Source: Stieleria sedimenti (lineage in GTDB: Bacteria; Planctomycetota; Planctomycetia; Pirellulales; Pirellulaceae). From it: DNA of 37,587 nucleotides. Position numbers and translations under genes: made by a program. Numbering within the stretch: the stretch's first letter is position 1; every line of letters begins with the position of its first letter. The notes under the pieces are model-generated. The model did not search any database. It was not told the origin of the DNA and saw nothing but the letters and a program-made list of their open reading frames with translations. This document shows, piece by piece, positions 1 to 7,877 of the stretch. The DNA is taken from positions 1 to 37,587 of the forward strand of contig NZ_JANZKV010000009.1 in NCBI RefSeq assembly GCF_025060895.1. The letters run 5' to 3'.

Positions 1-40
1 CGTGAAAGACCGGAGGGCTTGCGCCCTACCGCTAACAAAC
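1..40. repeat. Half copy of GC-rich REP-like inverted repeat (family 1)
   Basis: The sequence ACCGGAGGGCTTGCGCCC followed by TACCGCTAACA matches the right arms of the elements at 4718-4800, 24522-24550, 34115-34148 and 35047-35076. The left arm presumably lies outside the window. It sits just after the stop of the minus-strand gene that ends at 59. Confidence 0.75.
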
Positions 41-58
41 GCTTCACCGCGTTGAACA

Positions 59-892
59 CTAGGGTGCCGGTGGATCGCCGGTCGCCGTCAAGTCCGACAT
101 CCAATCGACGGCGGAAAACCGTAAATCATCGCGTTTCTTATCGATCGCCTTGTTCAGTTTGGCGTGAAGCTTCTCGTTGATGTCGTCGATCAAAATCTCA
201 TTGACGATCTTTTCAACCATCTCGCCCCAGGTTTCTGCGACCTCACCGCCGACTTTGCTGATCCGGTCGACATGCAAGGCATCCAGGTGCAATGACGCGG
301 ACGTCACCGTGGGGTCGATCACGATCGCCGGTGGAAGCACGGAATAATCGGGATAGCTGCTCAGCTGTCCGTGCACGGTCAGGCGGATTTCCATGTGCCC
401 GCTGACTTCGACGCTGTACCACTGGACTCCCAGATTCCAACGCTCGATGCGAGCCGAAAAGTCCAGCGGCGTCGCCAGTTCACATTCAATCGTCCAGCCG
501 GCGCGTTCGGACGCGTCGCCGTTGCAATGCGTGACCTGACGCACCTCGGCAATGACGGGGCGAGGTGCCGACGCGTCGCCGGGGAACTGCACGTGGTAAC
601 GCGTTTGCAACCCGTGACGGACATCGCGCCAGCGGCGGTGGGTGGAAAGCTTCAGCCCGTCGCGGCGGAACCGCACCCCGGCCCAAATCTTCTTCGTCTT
701 CTCCCAGTTCTTCTTGCCGTCGTACTGGTGGGGCGACTTGCGGATCGCCAAGTCCACGAGCGACTGAACTGTCGCTCGGGCTTGGTCGGAAGTCATCATC
801 GAGCCGAGTCCGTTCGGCTCGTCGTCCGGCAGCGGAGCTTGCGCCTGAACAGGTCGTGAAGCGACAAGCAGCAGCGCGGCGGTTGCTAGCAT
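59..892 (-). CDS. Secreted protein of unknown function
   Basis: I do not recognise this 277-aa protein. The ATG at 892 is chosen because it opens a clear signal peptide (MLATAALLLVASRPVQAQA); the longer open frame upstream is arginine-rich, overlaps the neighbouring CDS and is unlikely to be translated. The mature part is soluble-looking, without cysteine motifs or membrane segments. Its middle (after residue 100) alternates like beta strands, and its C-terminus (about residues 205-265) is charged and helical. It lies 38 bp downstream of the CAP-domain gene on the same strand, so the two may be co-transcribed. Export to the periplasm or outside is inferred from the signal peptide only. Confidence 0.75.
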   Translation of the reverse strand: MLATAALLLVASRPVQAQAPLPDDEPNGLGSMMTSDQARATVQSLVDLAIRKSPHQYDGKKNWEKTKKIWAGVRFRRDGLKLSTHRRWRDVRHGLQTRYHVQFPGDASAPRPVIAEVRQVTHCNGDASERAGWTIECELATPLDFSARIERWNLGVQWYSVEVSGHMEIRLTVHGQLSSYPDYSVLPPAIVIDPTVTSASLHLDALHVDRISKVGGEVAETWGEMVEKIVNEILIDDINEKLHAKLNKAIDKKRDDLRFSAVDWMSDLTATGDPPAP

Positions 893-930
893 GAAGCCGA
901 CAGCGCGGCGGCTCGGTCGGCTGAGTTCGT

Positions 931-1521
931 TTAGCGATAGACCACGGCGAAGTAAACGCCATCGCGACCGGTGACCATGGCGGCGCCGGCGGCGGTCATT
1001 CTGGGATCGCTGGTATAGCACGCGGAGACTCCACGAGGCGAAAAGGAGCTGGACCAGCCGACACCTTCGTAGCGGCCAGGTGCAAACGATCCCGGCGGAT
1101 GCGACTTCAGGCCCATGCTGGCCATCTGGCGTGCGCGGCGTTCGGCAACGGATTGCAATGTTGCGTCATATCGCAGGGTCCGCAGTCCTTGTCGAGAGCG
1201 CTGGTTGTTGAGCATGCTCAAGACGTTCTGAACGCCTCCGCTGGCTTTCTGGTAAGCGACTTGGGCAACCGATCGGACCGGGGTCGCGCTTGCAGCTTGG
1301 GGCGCCGTGGTGGTGGTCGTCGTCGTCGCCGGTTGCGGGGTCGCGTGGATGCGTCCGCATTTCGGGCAAACGTAACTCGACGCGGTGGTCACCACGCCCG
1401 TTGACGATGGCACCGTCGATTGGGCGGTCAGCTGATTTCCAGACAGGCCGAACATCAGTGCGGGGCACAGAATCGCTAAGACTGCATGAAGGTGAACACG
1501 AGAAATTGCGGTCGAACGCAC
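931..1521 (-). CDS. Secreted CAP/SCP-like domain protein
   Basis: A 196-aa protein with a GTG start, an N-terminal hydrophobic signal segment (about residues 12-33), a two-cysteine CPKCGRIH motif near residues 52-59, a threonine-rich linker, and a C-terminal segment beginning LNNQRSRQGL. That segment has the Asn-x-x-Arg, 'GLRTLRYDATLQSVAERRA' type pattern of the first helices of CAP (cysteine-rich secretory/PR-1) domains, and ends in a GVYFAVVYR-like final strand. The CAP domain is short (about 95 residues). Only one Cys pair is visible, so the CPKC motif may bind metal or be a remnant. CAP proteins are generally secreted with diverse or unknown activity, so no specific function is proposed. 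Confidence 0.75.
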   Translation of the reverse strand: MRSTAISRVHLHAVLAILCPALMFGLSGNQLTAQSTVPSSTGVVTTASSYVCPKCGRIHATPQPATTTTTTTAPQAASATPVRSVAQVAYQKASGGVQNVLSMLNNQRSRQGLRTLRYDATLQSVAERRARQMASMGLKSHPPGSFAPGRYEGVGWSSSFSPRGVSACYTSDPRMTAAGAAMVTGRDGVYFAVVYR

Positions 1522-1896
1522 GTTGGTTTTCTCCTACGAAAAGGACGAGTCGCGGCGGCCGACATCTGGTCGCCACGAGTGAATTGGCCGCAAAGCTTCT
1601 CGATCGTTTGAGATTGCGGAAGGGGCAGGCTGGGAAGAATGCAAAACTTTTGCGGCCTGGGTTTGTTTGGCACGCCCGTAATCGAATCGCATCAAGAGTT
1701 TGCGGCGACGAGCGGTCCGGCGCAAAAAATTTTGGCAGACTGTCAGGCCAGGAGGAATGCGTTAAATGGGCGGTTTTTTGCAGCCGTTGATGGGCTGCGT
1801 CGGCGCGGCGGAGCTGGCGATTTCGGGCGATCCCGTCGGGATACGGGGTCGCGACGTGACCCGGGCTGTTCGCGATTCTCCCCGCTGATTCACCCT
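1522..1896. other. Gene-free stretch
   Basis: About 375 bp between the GTG start of the CAP gene and the stop of the next minus-strand gene. Only short arginine-rich frames occur, with no convincing codon pattern. It must hold the promoter for the minus-strand pair below it, but no -35/-10 pair stands out. Confidence 0.4.
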
Positions 1897-2403
1897 CTAT
1901 CGGCGGCGAATGGTGTAGCACCAGCGATAGGTGCCGCCACCGGAGCAGGTGCCGTCGGGTTGGATTCGCGTGGACGCCGCGTCGGACTCGACCATCGATG
2001 CTGTCGCGGGATCGATGACGATCGCGGCCGATTCGTGGTAGGTCGTTCCGAGTTGCTCGGGGGTTTCTTTCGCGCGGCAGGCCCAGTCGAAACGAAATCC
2101 TTCGGGCGTCGGTTCGACACTCAAGCTCCAGTGGCTCGTTCCCGCACATCCGACACCGAGGGCCACGTCGCGTCCTTCGATCGATTCGATCGAGAGCTGT
2201 TGGATCGGCGGCGATTCCGGCCAAGCCTGTTCACCGGTGCCGTTTCGGCAGGCGATTTGCCGGCCGTCGAAATCGATCGTGTGATCGAAGCGGTCTTGGG
2301 TCCAGACAAAGCGGACGGTGCCGAGGCCCTGCGGATGTTGCAGCGAGAGCGGCGTGGTGGAGGTGGACACGATGGGCTCGGCTTGTGCGTTGTCAGCTTT
2401 CAA
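1897..2403 (-). CDS. Small uncharacterised protein
   Basis: The supported coding part runs from about residue LKADNAQ to the stop at 1897 and gives 168 aa from a TTG start at 2403; a GTG at 2370 is an alternative. No ATG is available downstream of the repeat at 2425-2503, and the upstream frame runs through that repeat and into hisH, so the longer frame is rejected. The protein has phrases such as RFVWTQDRF, ACRNGTGEQAWPESPPIQQL and GCAGTSHWSLSVEP that look like a compact beta-rich fold. It carries no signal peptide and I know no family for it. It follows hisH on the same strand, separated by the hairpin repeat. Confidence 0.55.
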   Translation of the reverse strand: MKADNAQAEPIVSTSTTPLSLQHPQGLGTVRFVWTQDRFDHTIDFDGRQIACRNGTGEQAWPESPPIQQLSIESIEGRDVALGVGCAGTSHWSLSVEPTPEGFRFDWACRAKETPEQLGTTYHESAAIVIDPATASMVESDAASTRIQPDGTCSGGGTYRWCYTIRRR

Positions 2404-2424
2404 TTTTCGGGTTGCGTTTGTCGA

Positions 2425-2503
2425 GCGGAAAAGGGGGCAGGTACCAAAAACCGAATGGCCCGCAGGGTGCTTCGCATTTTTTGTACCTGACCCCTTTTCC
2501 GCG
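2425..2503. repeat. Inverted repeat (26-bp arms) between hisH and the next gene
   Basis: The left arm (2425-2450, starting GCGGAAAAGGGGGCAGGTAC) and the right arm (2478-2503, ending ACCTGACCCCTTTTCCGC) are complementary at about 24 of 26 positions, around a 27-nt centre that is itself partly palindromic. It begins 2 bp past the hisH stop and would form a strong hairpin in the transcript, so it could act as a terminator or processing site. A half-copy (TGACCCCTTTTCCGC) occurs at 4696-4710, after the hisG stop, so this is a dispersed family. Confidence 0.8.
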
Positions 2504-2504
2504 G

Positions 2505-3134
2505 CTAGGTGTTGGGCTGGGTGCGGCCGGCGAGTTGGTGAAAGGATCGGAGCAGTTGCAGCCCGTTTGCCTGGCTTTTTTCGGGGTGAAACTGCGTTGC
2601 GAAGAGGTTCTCGCGTGACACCATCGCACAAAACTCGTGTCCGTACTCACAGGCCAGGGCCATCAACGACGGATCCTCGGGGCGGACGTAGTATGAGTGG
2701 ACGAAGTAAAAGTGGGTTTCGTCGGCCAGGTCGTCCAGCAACGCCGATTCGGACGTCTTGCGGACGGTGTTCCAGCCCATGTGCGGGACTTTGAAGGTGT
2801 CGGGCAGGTCAAAGCGAACGACGTCGCCGGGCAGAATGCCGAGCCCGCGGTGCGTTCCATGCTCGTGACTTTCCTCGAACAGCAACTGCAACCCCAGGCA
2901 AATCCCCAGGAAGGGGCGTCCGGTTTGCACAAATTCGCGAATCGGTTGAGCCAGATCGCGTCGGTTGATTTCCGCCATCGCATCCCCGAACGCTCCGACA
3001 CCGGGCAGGATCAATTGTTCGGCGGTGGCGATTTCGTGCGGGTCGGACGAAAAGACGGCTTGCCCGCCGACCCGCTCGATGGCTTTCTGGACGCTCCGCA
3101 GATTCCCCATTTGGTAGTCAACGATCGTGATCAT
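2505..3134 (-). CDS. hisH: Imidazole glycerol phosphate synthase, glutamine amidotransferase subunit
   Basis: HisH hydrolyses glutamine and passes ammonia to HisF, which converts PRFAR to imidazole glycerol phosphate and AICAR in histidine synthesis. The 209-aa protein is class I amidotransferase (GATase1) throughout. It shows the nucleophile C79 in GICLGLQLL, the oxyanion loop PGVGAFGD near residue 45, and the His-Glu pair H183/E185 in FHPEKSQ. The ATG at 3134 (MITIVDYQMGNL) matches the family N-terminus; the in-frame extension upstream is only a translated tandem repeat (3151-3195). The partner hisF is not in the window. It is divergent from hisE-hisG, with about 320 bp shared upstream. Confidence 0.96.
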   Translation of the reverse strand: MITIVDYQMGNLRSVQKAIERVGGQAVFSSDPHEIATAEQLILPGVGAFGDAMAEINRRDLAQPIREFVQTGRPFLGICLGLQLLFEESHEHGTHRGLGILPGDVVRFDLPDTFKVPHMGWNTVRKTSESALLDDLADETHFYFVHSYYVRPEDPSLMALACEYGHEFCAMVSRENLFATQFHPEKSQANGLQLLRSFHQLAGRTQPNT

Positions 3135-3452
3135 GGCAAAAACGACGGGTTTGGGCAGCGAAAACTTGGGCAGCGAGCACTTGGGCAGCGAGCACGCAGT
3201 GAACACGGGAGCGACACACTAATGGGAATTGCGTTCGCTGCAAATCCCCACCGCGTCACGGGAACGGACGGTTGATCGGAAGCGAGGGTCGGTCTCCCAG
3301 GCCCCGCCGCAAGGGAGTATGGGGAGGCTCTCGATTGGTGGCGGAGTGGACGTCGGCAAACGTCTCATCTACGATCCCCGCTCTGATCGATCGGGATTTT
3401 TTCTGCCGGGACTGATTGACGCCCCATCCGCTTTACGAAACCGTTGTTATCG
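3135..3452. promoter_or_regulatory. Divergent hisH / hisE upstream region
   Basis: These 318 bp separate two divergent histidine-biosynthesis genes and must contain both promoters. The hisH-proximal part carries the tandem repeat at 3151-3195. I see no histidine-rich leader peptide and no convincing T-box or attenuator, so regulation cannot be read from the sequence. Confidence 0.4.
3151..3195. repeat. Three tandem 15-bp repeats in the hisH leader
   Basis: TTGGGCAGCGAAAAC is followed by two exact copies of TTGGGCAGCGAGCAC. The array starts 17 bp upstream of the hisH ATG, so on minus it is part of the 5' leader or promoter. Confidence 0.9.
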
Positions 3453-3803
3453 ATGTCTGACTCGCTCCTGCCGCTGCGGCGACTGATGCAAACCTTGACC
3501 GAGCGAGCCCAGTCGCGGCCGGAGGGGTCTTACACGACGAAGTTGATGGCGGGCGGGACCGGCAAGATCGGCGACAAAATCTTGGAAGAGGCGCGCGAAC
3601 TGATCGAGGCGGCCGACGAACCGGGCGAGGCCGGCCGCGAGCACTTCATCTATGAGGCTGGGGATCTGATTTATCACACCCTGGTGATGTTAGCCTATCG
3701 CGGTGTCGATCTGGACGAGGTCGCCGCGGAACTGGGGCGTCGTGAAGGGACGTCCGGATTGGTCGAAAAAGCCAATCGAACTCAACCGAAAACGGACGAA
3801 TAG
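3453..3803 (+). CDS. hisE: Phosphoribosyl-ATP pyrophosphatase
   Basis: HisE removes pyrophosphate from phosphoribosyl-ATP, the second step of histidine synthesis. The 116-aa protein is an all-alpha MazG-like fold with KLMAGGTGKIGDKILEEARELIEAA (family signature GxxKIxxKxxEEaxE) near residues 31-55 and the second acidic helix EAGDLIYHTLVMLAYRGVD near 68-86, giving the metal-binding acidic residues. The ATG at 3453 is preferred to a TTG nine bases upstream. It stands alone, not fused to HisI as in many bacteria. hisG follows 16 bp downstream, so the two are probably one transcript. Confidence 0.95.
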   Translation: MSDSLLPLRRLMQTLTERAQSRPEGSYTTKLMAGGTGKIGDKILEEARELIEAADEPGEAGREHFIYEAGDLIYHTLVMLAYRGVDLDEVAAELGRREGTSGLVEKANRTQPKTDE

Positions 3804-3819
3804 ACGCAAGCGATCCACC

Positions 3820-4683
3820 ATGGGACAACTGAGTAATAATTTGAGAATCGGGCTTCCCAGCAAGGGGCGGCTCAGTGAGTTGTCCGGCGAGCTATTGCTG
3901 CAGGCCGGACTGAATTTTCGCCGCCAAAACCGGGGGCTGTTCGCCAAGGTCAAGGGACTGCCGATTGACTTGGTCTTTCTGCGGACCGATGACATCCCGA
4001 CCCTGGTGGCCGAGGGCGCCATCGACATGGGGTTCACCGGCAGCGATTTGGTGGAAGAAGCCAACGCCAACGTGACCACCCGGATGCGTTTGGGCGTCGG
4101 GCGGTGCCGTCTGGCGATTTGCATTCCCGATGACAGCCCGATCCGATCGGCCAACGAGCTGGACGGAAAACGCATCGCGACCAGCTTTCCCCACATCACC
4201 AAAGCCTATCTGGGACAACACAACGCGTTGGCGCACATGGTTTCGCTTTCCGGCAGCGTCGAAGTGATGATCCAATTGGGCGTGGCCGACGCGATCGTGG
4301 ATCTGGTGGAAACCGGCAGCACGTTGGCGGCCAACCGTTTGCGAATCTTGGATGAAATCGGCTCCTATGAAACGATTCTGATTCAAAGCGATGCCTGTCG
4401 CGATTCTGAGATGGCCGATCGTGTGGTTCGACGGCTGGAAGGCGTGGTGATCGCGCGAGACTACTCGCTGCTGGAATACAACATACCGACGGCCAAGCTG
4501 GGCGAAGCGGAGAAGATCACGCCGGGATTCAATTCGCCGACGATCGGAACGCTCGAAGACGAAGCCTGGCGGAGCGTGCGGGTGATGGTGCGGAGCAGCG
4601 AGGTGATCGACGTCATGGAAAAACTCGAACGACTCGGCGCCTCGGCGATTTTTCAAACCACCATCTCCAACTGCCGGCTTTAG
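3820..4683 (+). CDS. hisG: ATP phosphoribosyltransferase, long form
   Basis: HisG condenses ATP with PRPP in the first, committed step of histidine synthesis. The 287-aa protein starts MGQLSNNLRIGLPSKGRL, the family N-terminus, and has the signature GVADAIVDLVETGSTL near residues 148-163. Its length and the C-terminal segment VRVMVRSSEVIDVMEKLERLGASAIFQTTI (the ACT-like histidine-binding domain) place it in the long, self-sufficient HisG(L) class, so no HisZ partner is needed and feedback inhibition by histidine is expected. The frame could be extended upstream, but that would overlap hisE; the ATG at 3820 fits best. Confidence 0.96.
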   Translation: MGQLSNNLRIGLPSKGRLSELSGELLLQAGLNFRRQNRGLFAKVKGLPIDLVFLRTDDIPTLVAEGAIDMGFTGSDLVEEANANVTTRMRLGVGRCRLAICIPDDSPIRSANELDGKRIATSFPHITKAYLGQHNALAHMVSLSGSVEVMIQLGVADAIVDLVETGSTLAANRLRILDEIGSYETILIQSDACRDSEMADRVVRRLEGVVIARDYSLLEYNIPTAKLGEAEKITPGFNSPTIGTLEDEAWRSVRVMVRSSEVIDVMEKLERLGASAIFQTTISNCRL

Positions 4684-4717
4684 CGGCCCTTCGATTGACC
4701 CCTTTTCCGCTCAAAGG

Positions 4718-4800
4718 TGTTAGCGGAACGGCGCGAGCCGTCCGGTCGCGCTTCAAAAATACCGTGAAAAGACCGGCGGGCTCGCGCCCTACCGCTAACA
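4718..4800. repeat. REP-like inverted repeat, family 1, uninterrupted copy
   Basis: The left arm TGTTAGCGGAACGGCGCGAG continues CCGTCCGGT. The right arm, ACCGGCGGGCTCGCGCCC then TACCGCTAACA, is its imperfect reverse complement, with a loop of about 27 nt. It lies between hisG and the rhodanese gene, preceded by a half copy of the 2425-2503 family (4696-4710). It serves as the intact reference for the interrupted copy at 33947-34148. Confidence 0.85.
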
Positions 4801-4885
4801 ACAAACACCCAGCTTGGCGTCGAAGTAGAGGGCATTGGGCTTACGCCTGCGGGTTCCAACCAACAGACCACGAGGACCGAAAACG

Positions 4886-5224
4886 ATGTCCAGCGACTAT
4901 CCGATTGAAATTGATGTTCAAACCGTCAACGCACTCCAGGATTCGGATGAATCCTTCTTGTTGCTCGATGTGCGACAAAACGAAGAGTATGCGACCGCAA
5001 AGATCGATGGCAGCGTGCTGATTCCGATGGGGGAGTTGGGGCAACGTCTGGATGAATTGGACCCGTACAAGAATCAGCGGATCGTGGTGCATTGCCACCA
5101 CGGCGGACGCAGCATGCAGGTGACCGAGGCATTGCGGTCACGTGGTTTTGACAAAGCTCAGAACATGGCCGGCGGGATTGATGCCTGGAGTCTGCAAATC
5201 GACAGCTCGGTTCCGCGTTATTAA
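4886..5224 (+). CDS. Single-domain rhodanese-like sulfurtransferase
   Basis: A 112-aa cytoplasmic rhodanese domain. The active-site loop is C70-HHGGRS (VVHCHHGGRSMQV), preceded by the LLLDVRQNEEY motif (residues 26-35) and followed by NMAGGIDAW, the typical C-terminal phrase. The catalytic cysteine is present, so it should carry a persulfide, as GlpE/PspE-type proteins do; the substrate is unknown. The ATG at 4886 is chosen because the upstream extension has no homology-like pattern and lies next to the repeat. It is monocistronic by spacing; a short GC hairpin (5226-5242) follows the stop. Confidence 0.92.
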   Translation: MSSDYPIEIDVQTVNALQDSDESFLLLDVRQNEEYATAKIDGSVLIPMGELGQRLDELDPYKNQRIVVHCHHGGRSMQVTEALRSRGFDKAQNMAGGIDAWSLQIDSSVPRY

Positions 5225-5397
5225 ACCGGCGCCGAAAGCCGGCGGAGTAGTGCGGGTCAGGGTACATTAGAGGCATGGGTTGTTGACGCCCTATTGTGAA
5301 AGCAGTTCCGTCGCGTTCCCGATTCCCGATTCCGGGTGACGGCGTTCCACTGCTGACGACTCTTCGATGATGATTTCGGCGACTGCTGGAGGCCCGC

Positions 5398-6462
5398 ATG
5401 TTCACCCACGGAAACGAATCGCGACACTCAGAAAACGACGCCGAGTCGTCTGATGCCCCGATTGCCGACCAGCGGGGACAGCGTGATGCCCCCCCGGCCG
5501 CCCCTCGGCCGCACTCCGATCCCGAGGTCGCTCGGGGGCTGTTGGGGAAGATCGAGACGGTCCGGACGCAATTGCAGAGCGTGATCCGCGGCAAAGCGGA
5601 CGTCATCGATTCGGTGTTGACCTGCATTTTGGCCGAAGGGTCGGTGCTGGTCGAGGATGTTCCCGGTGTCGGCAAAACCACGCTGGCCAAGTCCATCGCG
5701 GCGCTGATCGACTTGGAATTCCAGCGGATCCAGTGCACGCCCGACCTGCTGCCATCGGATATCTTGGGCAGTGCGATTTTTCAGCCCGCCAGCGGCGAGT
5801 TTCACTTTCGTCGCGGCCCGATTTTCTGCAACCTGTTGATCGCCGACGAAATCAACCGCGCCTCGCCGCGCACCCAGAGCGCCCTGTTGGAGGCGATGGC
5901 CGAGTCCCAGGTGACGATCGATTCGACGCAGTACCGGTTGGAAAAACCGTTTATCGTCATCGCGACTCAAAATCCGGTCGGATTCGAAGGCACCTATCCC
6001 CTGCCGGAATCGCAGCTGGATCGGTTCTTGTTCCGATTGTCGATGGATTACCCGGATCAAGAAAGCGAAATTGACTTGTTGCTCGATCAAGCATCGCATG
6101 ATCCTTCGAGCGAGCTGACGCCGGTGATGCATCGAGACGAGCTGGCGACGCTGCAGCGTTTTGTTCGCGAAGTCACGGTGGATCGAAAGGTGGTTCGCTA
6201 TCTGGTGGCGCTGGTCAATGCGACCCGCCAGGACACGCGGTTGCGGGTCGGTTGCAGTCCTCGGGGATCAAAGATGTTATTGCGTGCGGCGCAGGCCCGG
6301 GCGGTGCTGGACCAACGCGATTACGTGTTGCCCGACGACATTCAAGAAGTCGCCGTCGCCGTGCTCGCCCACCGAGTCTCGATGCGCTCGGTGTCCACGT
6401 CCTGGAATGATGCGGCGTCGGTGATCGACGAGCTGATGCGGCAAACGGAGGTGGTGGTGTGA
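5398..6462 (+). CDS. MoxR-family AAA+ ATPase
   Basis: A 354-aa AAA+ protein of the MoxR (AAA_3) family, thought to act as a chaperone for von Willebrand or secreted partners encoded next to it. It has Walker A VPGVGKTT (residues 88-95), Walker B LLIADE (146-151) followed by INRASPRTQSALLEAMAE, sensor 1 ATQNP (189-193), LDRF with a candidate arginine finger at R209, and a C-terminal helical lid. The first 45 residues are low-complexity and polar. The ATG at 5398 has an excellent GGAGG Shine-Dalgarno site 5 nt upstream, which is rare here. The stop overlaps the start of the DUF58 gene (GTGA), indicating translational coupling. Confidence 0.95.
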   Translation: MFTHGNESRHSENDAESSDAPIADQRGQRDAPPAAPRPHSDPEVARGLLGKIETVRTQLQSVIRGKADVIDSVLTCILAEGSVLVEDVPGVGKTTLAKSIAALIDLEFQRIQCTPDLLPSDILGSAIFQPASGEFHFRRGPIFCNLLIADEINRASPRTQSALLEAMAESQVTIDSTQYRLEKPFIVIATQNPVGFEGTYPLPESQLDRFLFRLSMDYPDQESEIDLLLDQASHDPSSELTPVMHRDELATLQRFVREVTVDRKVVRYLVALVNATRQDTRLRVGCSPRGSKMLLRAAQARAVLDQRDYVLPDDIQEVAVAVLAHRVSMRSVSTSWNDAASVIDELMRQTEVVV

Positions 6463-7877
6463 GTGCGGACGTGTCGGTCAATCCGTCTGCCGCCCCAGGT
6501 GAGGCGATTGGCGGCCAGGGGCGATCAGCTGGACGAGCGATGCGGCCGGAGGATGACCGCGATCGGGGCGACCGATTGACCGTCGCGGCGGGCAGAAATT
6601 GGAGCCGCGGGGCGCGACGCGTGTTGCACGGTTTGGCACGCACGTTGACCGCGCCGATTCGGGCCTACCTGTCGCTCCGCCGCAGCATGACCGTCGCTTC
6701 GGTGTCGGTGTTGTTGGCGTTGTTCATGACGCTCAATGTGATCTGGGGGTTTCCTTGGAACGGCATGATGGGGGCTGCGGTCGGGTTGCTGGTGGTCGGC
6801 TTCGCGATCAATCGAATCATGTGTCCGCGATTGAAGATGAGCGTCTCGCTCCCGCGATCGGCCGTCGCCGGGCAACCTTTCTCGGTCAACGTTCGGCTGA
6901 CCAATGCCAGGATGTTGCCGGCATTAAATCTTCGCGTGGGCTGGCACCGCGAAGGTGTCCGCGACATCGTCCCTCGTCGCAGTGTGACGGCATGGGACGC
7001 CTCACCGCCGGTCTCGCTGGATCTGTTGCGGAGTGGCGACCAGATGCAATGGCACGGGGCGATGCGATTTCACGATCGAGGCGTCCATGTCTTGCCCGAC
7101 TTTCAAGTTGCCTCCACGTTTCCGTTTTTCTTGTTCCATTGTCGCCGCGGCATGGCAGCCGATACCCAGATCGCGATCACGCCGGCGCCGGCCCGTGATG
7201 ACGATGATTCGACGACACGCGCACTGCTCGCCGCGATCGGCGACTGGGCACAGCAGCTCGTCGCCGGTGCCCCGGTCGAGTACGTCGGGAACCGAGAGTA
7301 TGAAGTCGGTATCCCGGTGCGGCGTTGGGATTTCGCTTCCTGGGCGCGGCTGGGGCGTCCGATCGTTCGCGAGTATCAATCTCCATCGATCCAGGCGGTG
7401 ACTCTGATCGTGGACACGTCGCAGCGCCCGATCGACGATCGTTCCGCATCACGCGCCCAACTGAAGCAGCGGAAACTGGAGGCGGAGGCATTGTTTGAAC
7501 GATTGATGTCTGTGACCGCGACCGCGATCGTCGAGATCACTAGTCGACGGGTGCAGCTCAATCTTTGTTTGACGCATGAGACGGTCGGCGAACTCCCGAC
7601 GCGTTCGCTCGCCCAGCCAACTGAAGACGTCGAACGGATGCTCGTTCGCCTGGCGGCCGCCACGCCGGTCGATCCACTCGTGGGCGAAGAGCGTCTCCGC
7701 GAAGCGATCCAATCGATCCGGTCGCAACCGACGTTGATTTTTTCGATGTTGGATCTCGGCGATCAAGAGCGTGCCGGACTTGCCGGCACCCTGCCCGGTC
7801 ATGTGACCTACATGAGGATCCGACCTCCAAAACGCAAGGGCCACGACGCACAGTCGGGAGACGCAGATGATCGATAA
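6459..7877 (+). CDS. DUF58 membrane-associated protein (MoxR partner)
   Basis: A 472-aa protein with a GTG start whose last bases form the moxR TGA. The polar N-terminus (1-70) is followed by two transmembrane segments (about 78-95 and 100-118), then a beta-rich region and the DUF58 signature around residues 285-310 (REYEVGIPVRRWDFASWARL). A VWA-like strand follows (TLIVDTSQRP, near 322). DUF58 proteins are standard neighbours of MoxR ATPases and TgpA-like transglutaminases, and the trio is presumed to work at the envelope. The C-terminus overlaps the next gene by 11 bp. The molecular activity of DUF58 is unknown. Confidence 0.93.
   Translation: MSADVSVNPSAAPGEAIGGQGRSAGRAMRPEDDRDRGDRLTVAAGRNWSRGARRVLHGLARTLTAPIRAYLSLRRSMTVASVSVLLALFMTLNVIWGFPWNGMMGAAVGLLVVGFAINRIMCPRLKMSVSLPRSAVAGQPFSVNVRLTNARMLPALNLRVGWHREGVRDIVPRRSVTAWDASPPVSLDLLRSGDQMQWHGAMRFHDRGVHVLPDFQVASTFPFFLFHCRRGMAADTQIAITPAPARDDDDSTTRALLAAIGDWAQQLVAGAPVEYVGNREYEVGIPVRRWDFASWARLGRPIVREYQSPSIQAVTLIVDTSQRPIDDRSASRAQLKQRKLEAEALFERLMSVTATAIVEITSRRVQLNLCLTHETVGELPTRSLAQPTEDVERMLVRLAAATPVDPLVGEERLREAIQSIRSQPTLIFSMLDLGDQERAGLAGTLPGHVTYMRIRPPKRKGHDAQSGDADDR

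Noticed and set aside
1639-2490. Plus-strand open frame (283 aa)
   Set aside because: Arginine-rich and opposite the minus-strand gene; it also runs into the hairpin repeat.
3135-3206. 24-residue N-terminal extension of HisH
   Set aside because: Encoded by tandem repeats; HisH family starts at MITIVDYQMG.
5226-5242. Small GC hairpin after the rhodanese gene
   Set aside because: Only a 5-bp stem (CCGGC/GCCGG) and no T-run; too weak to call a terminator.
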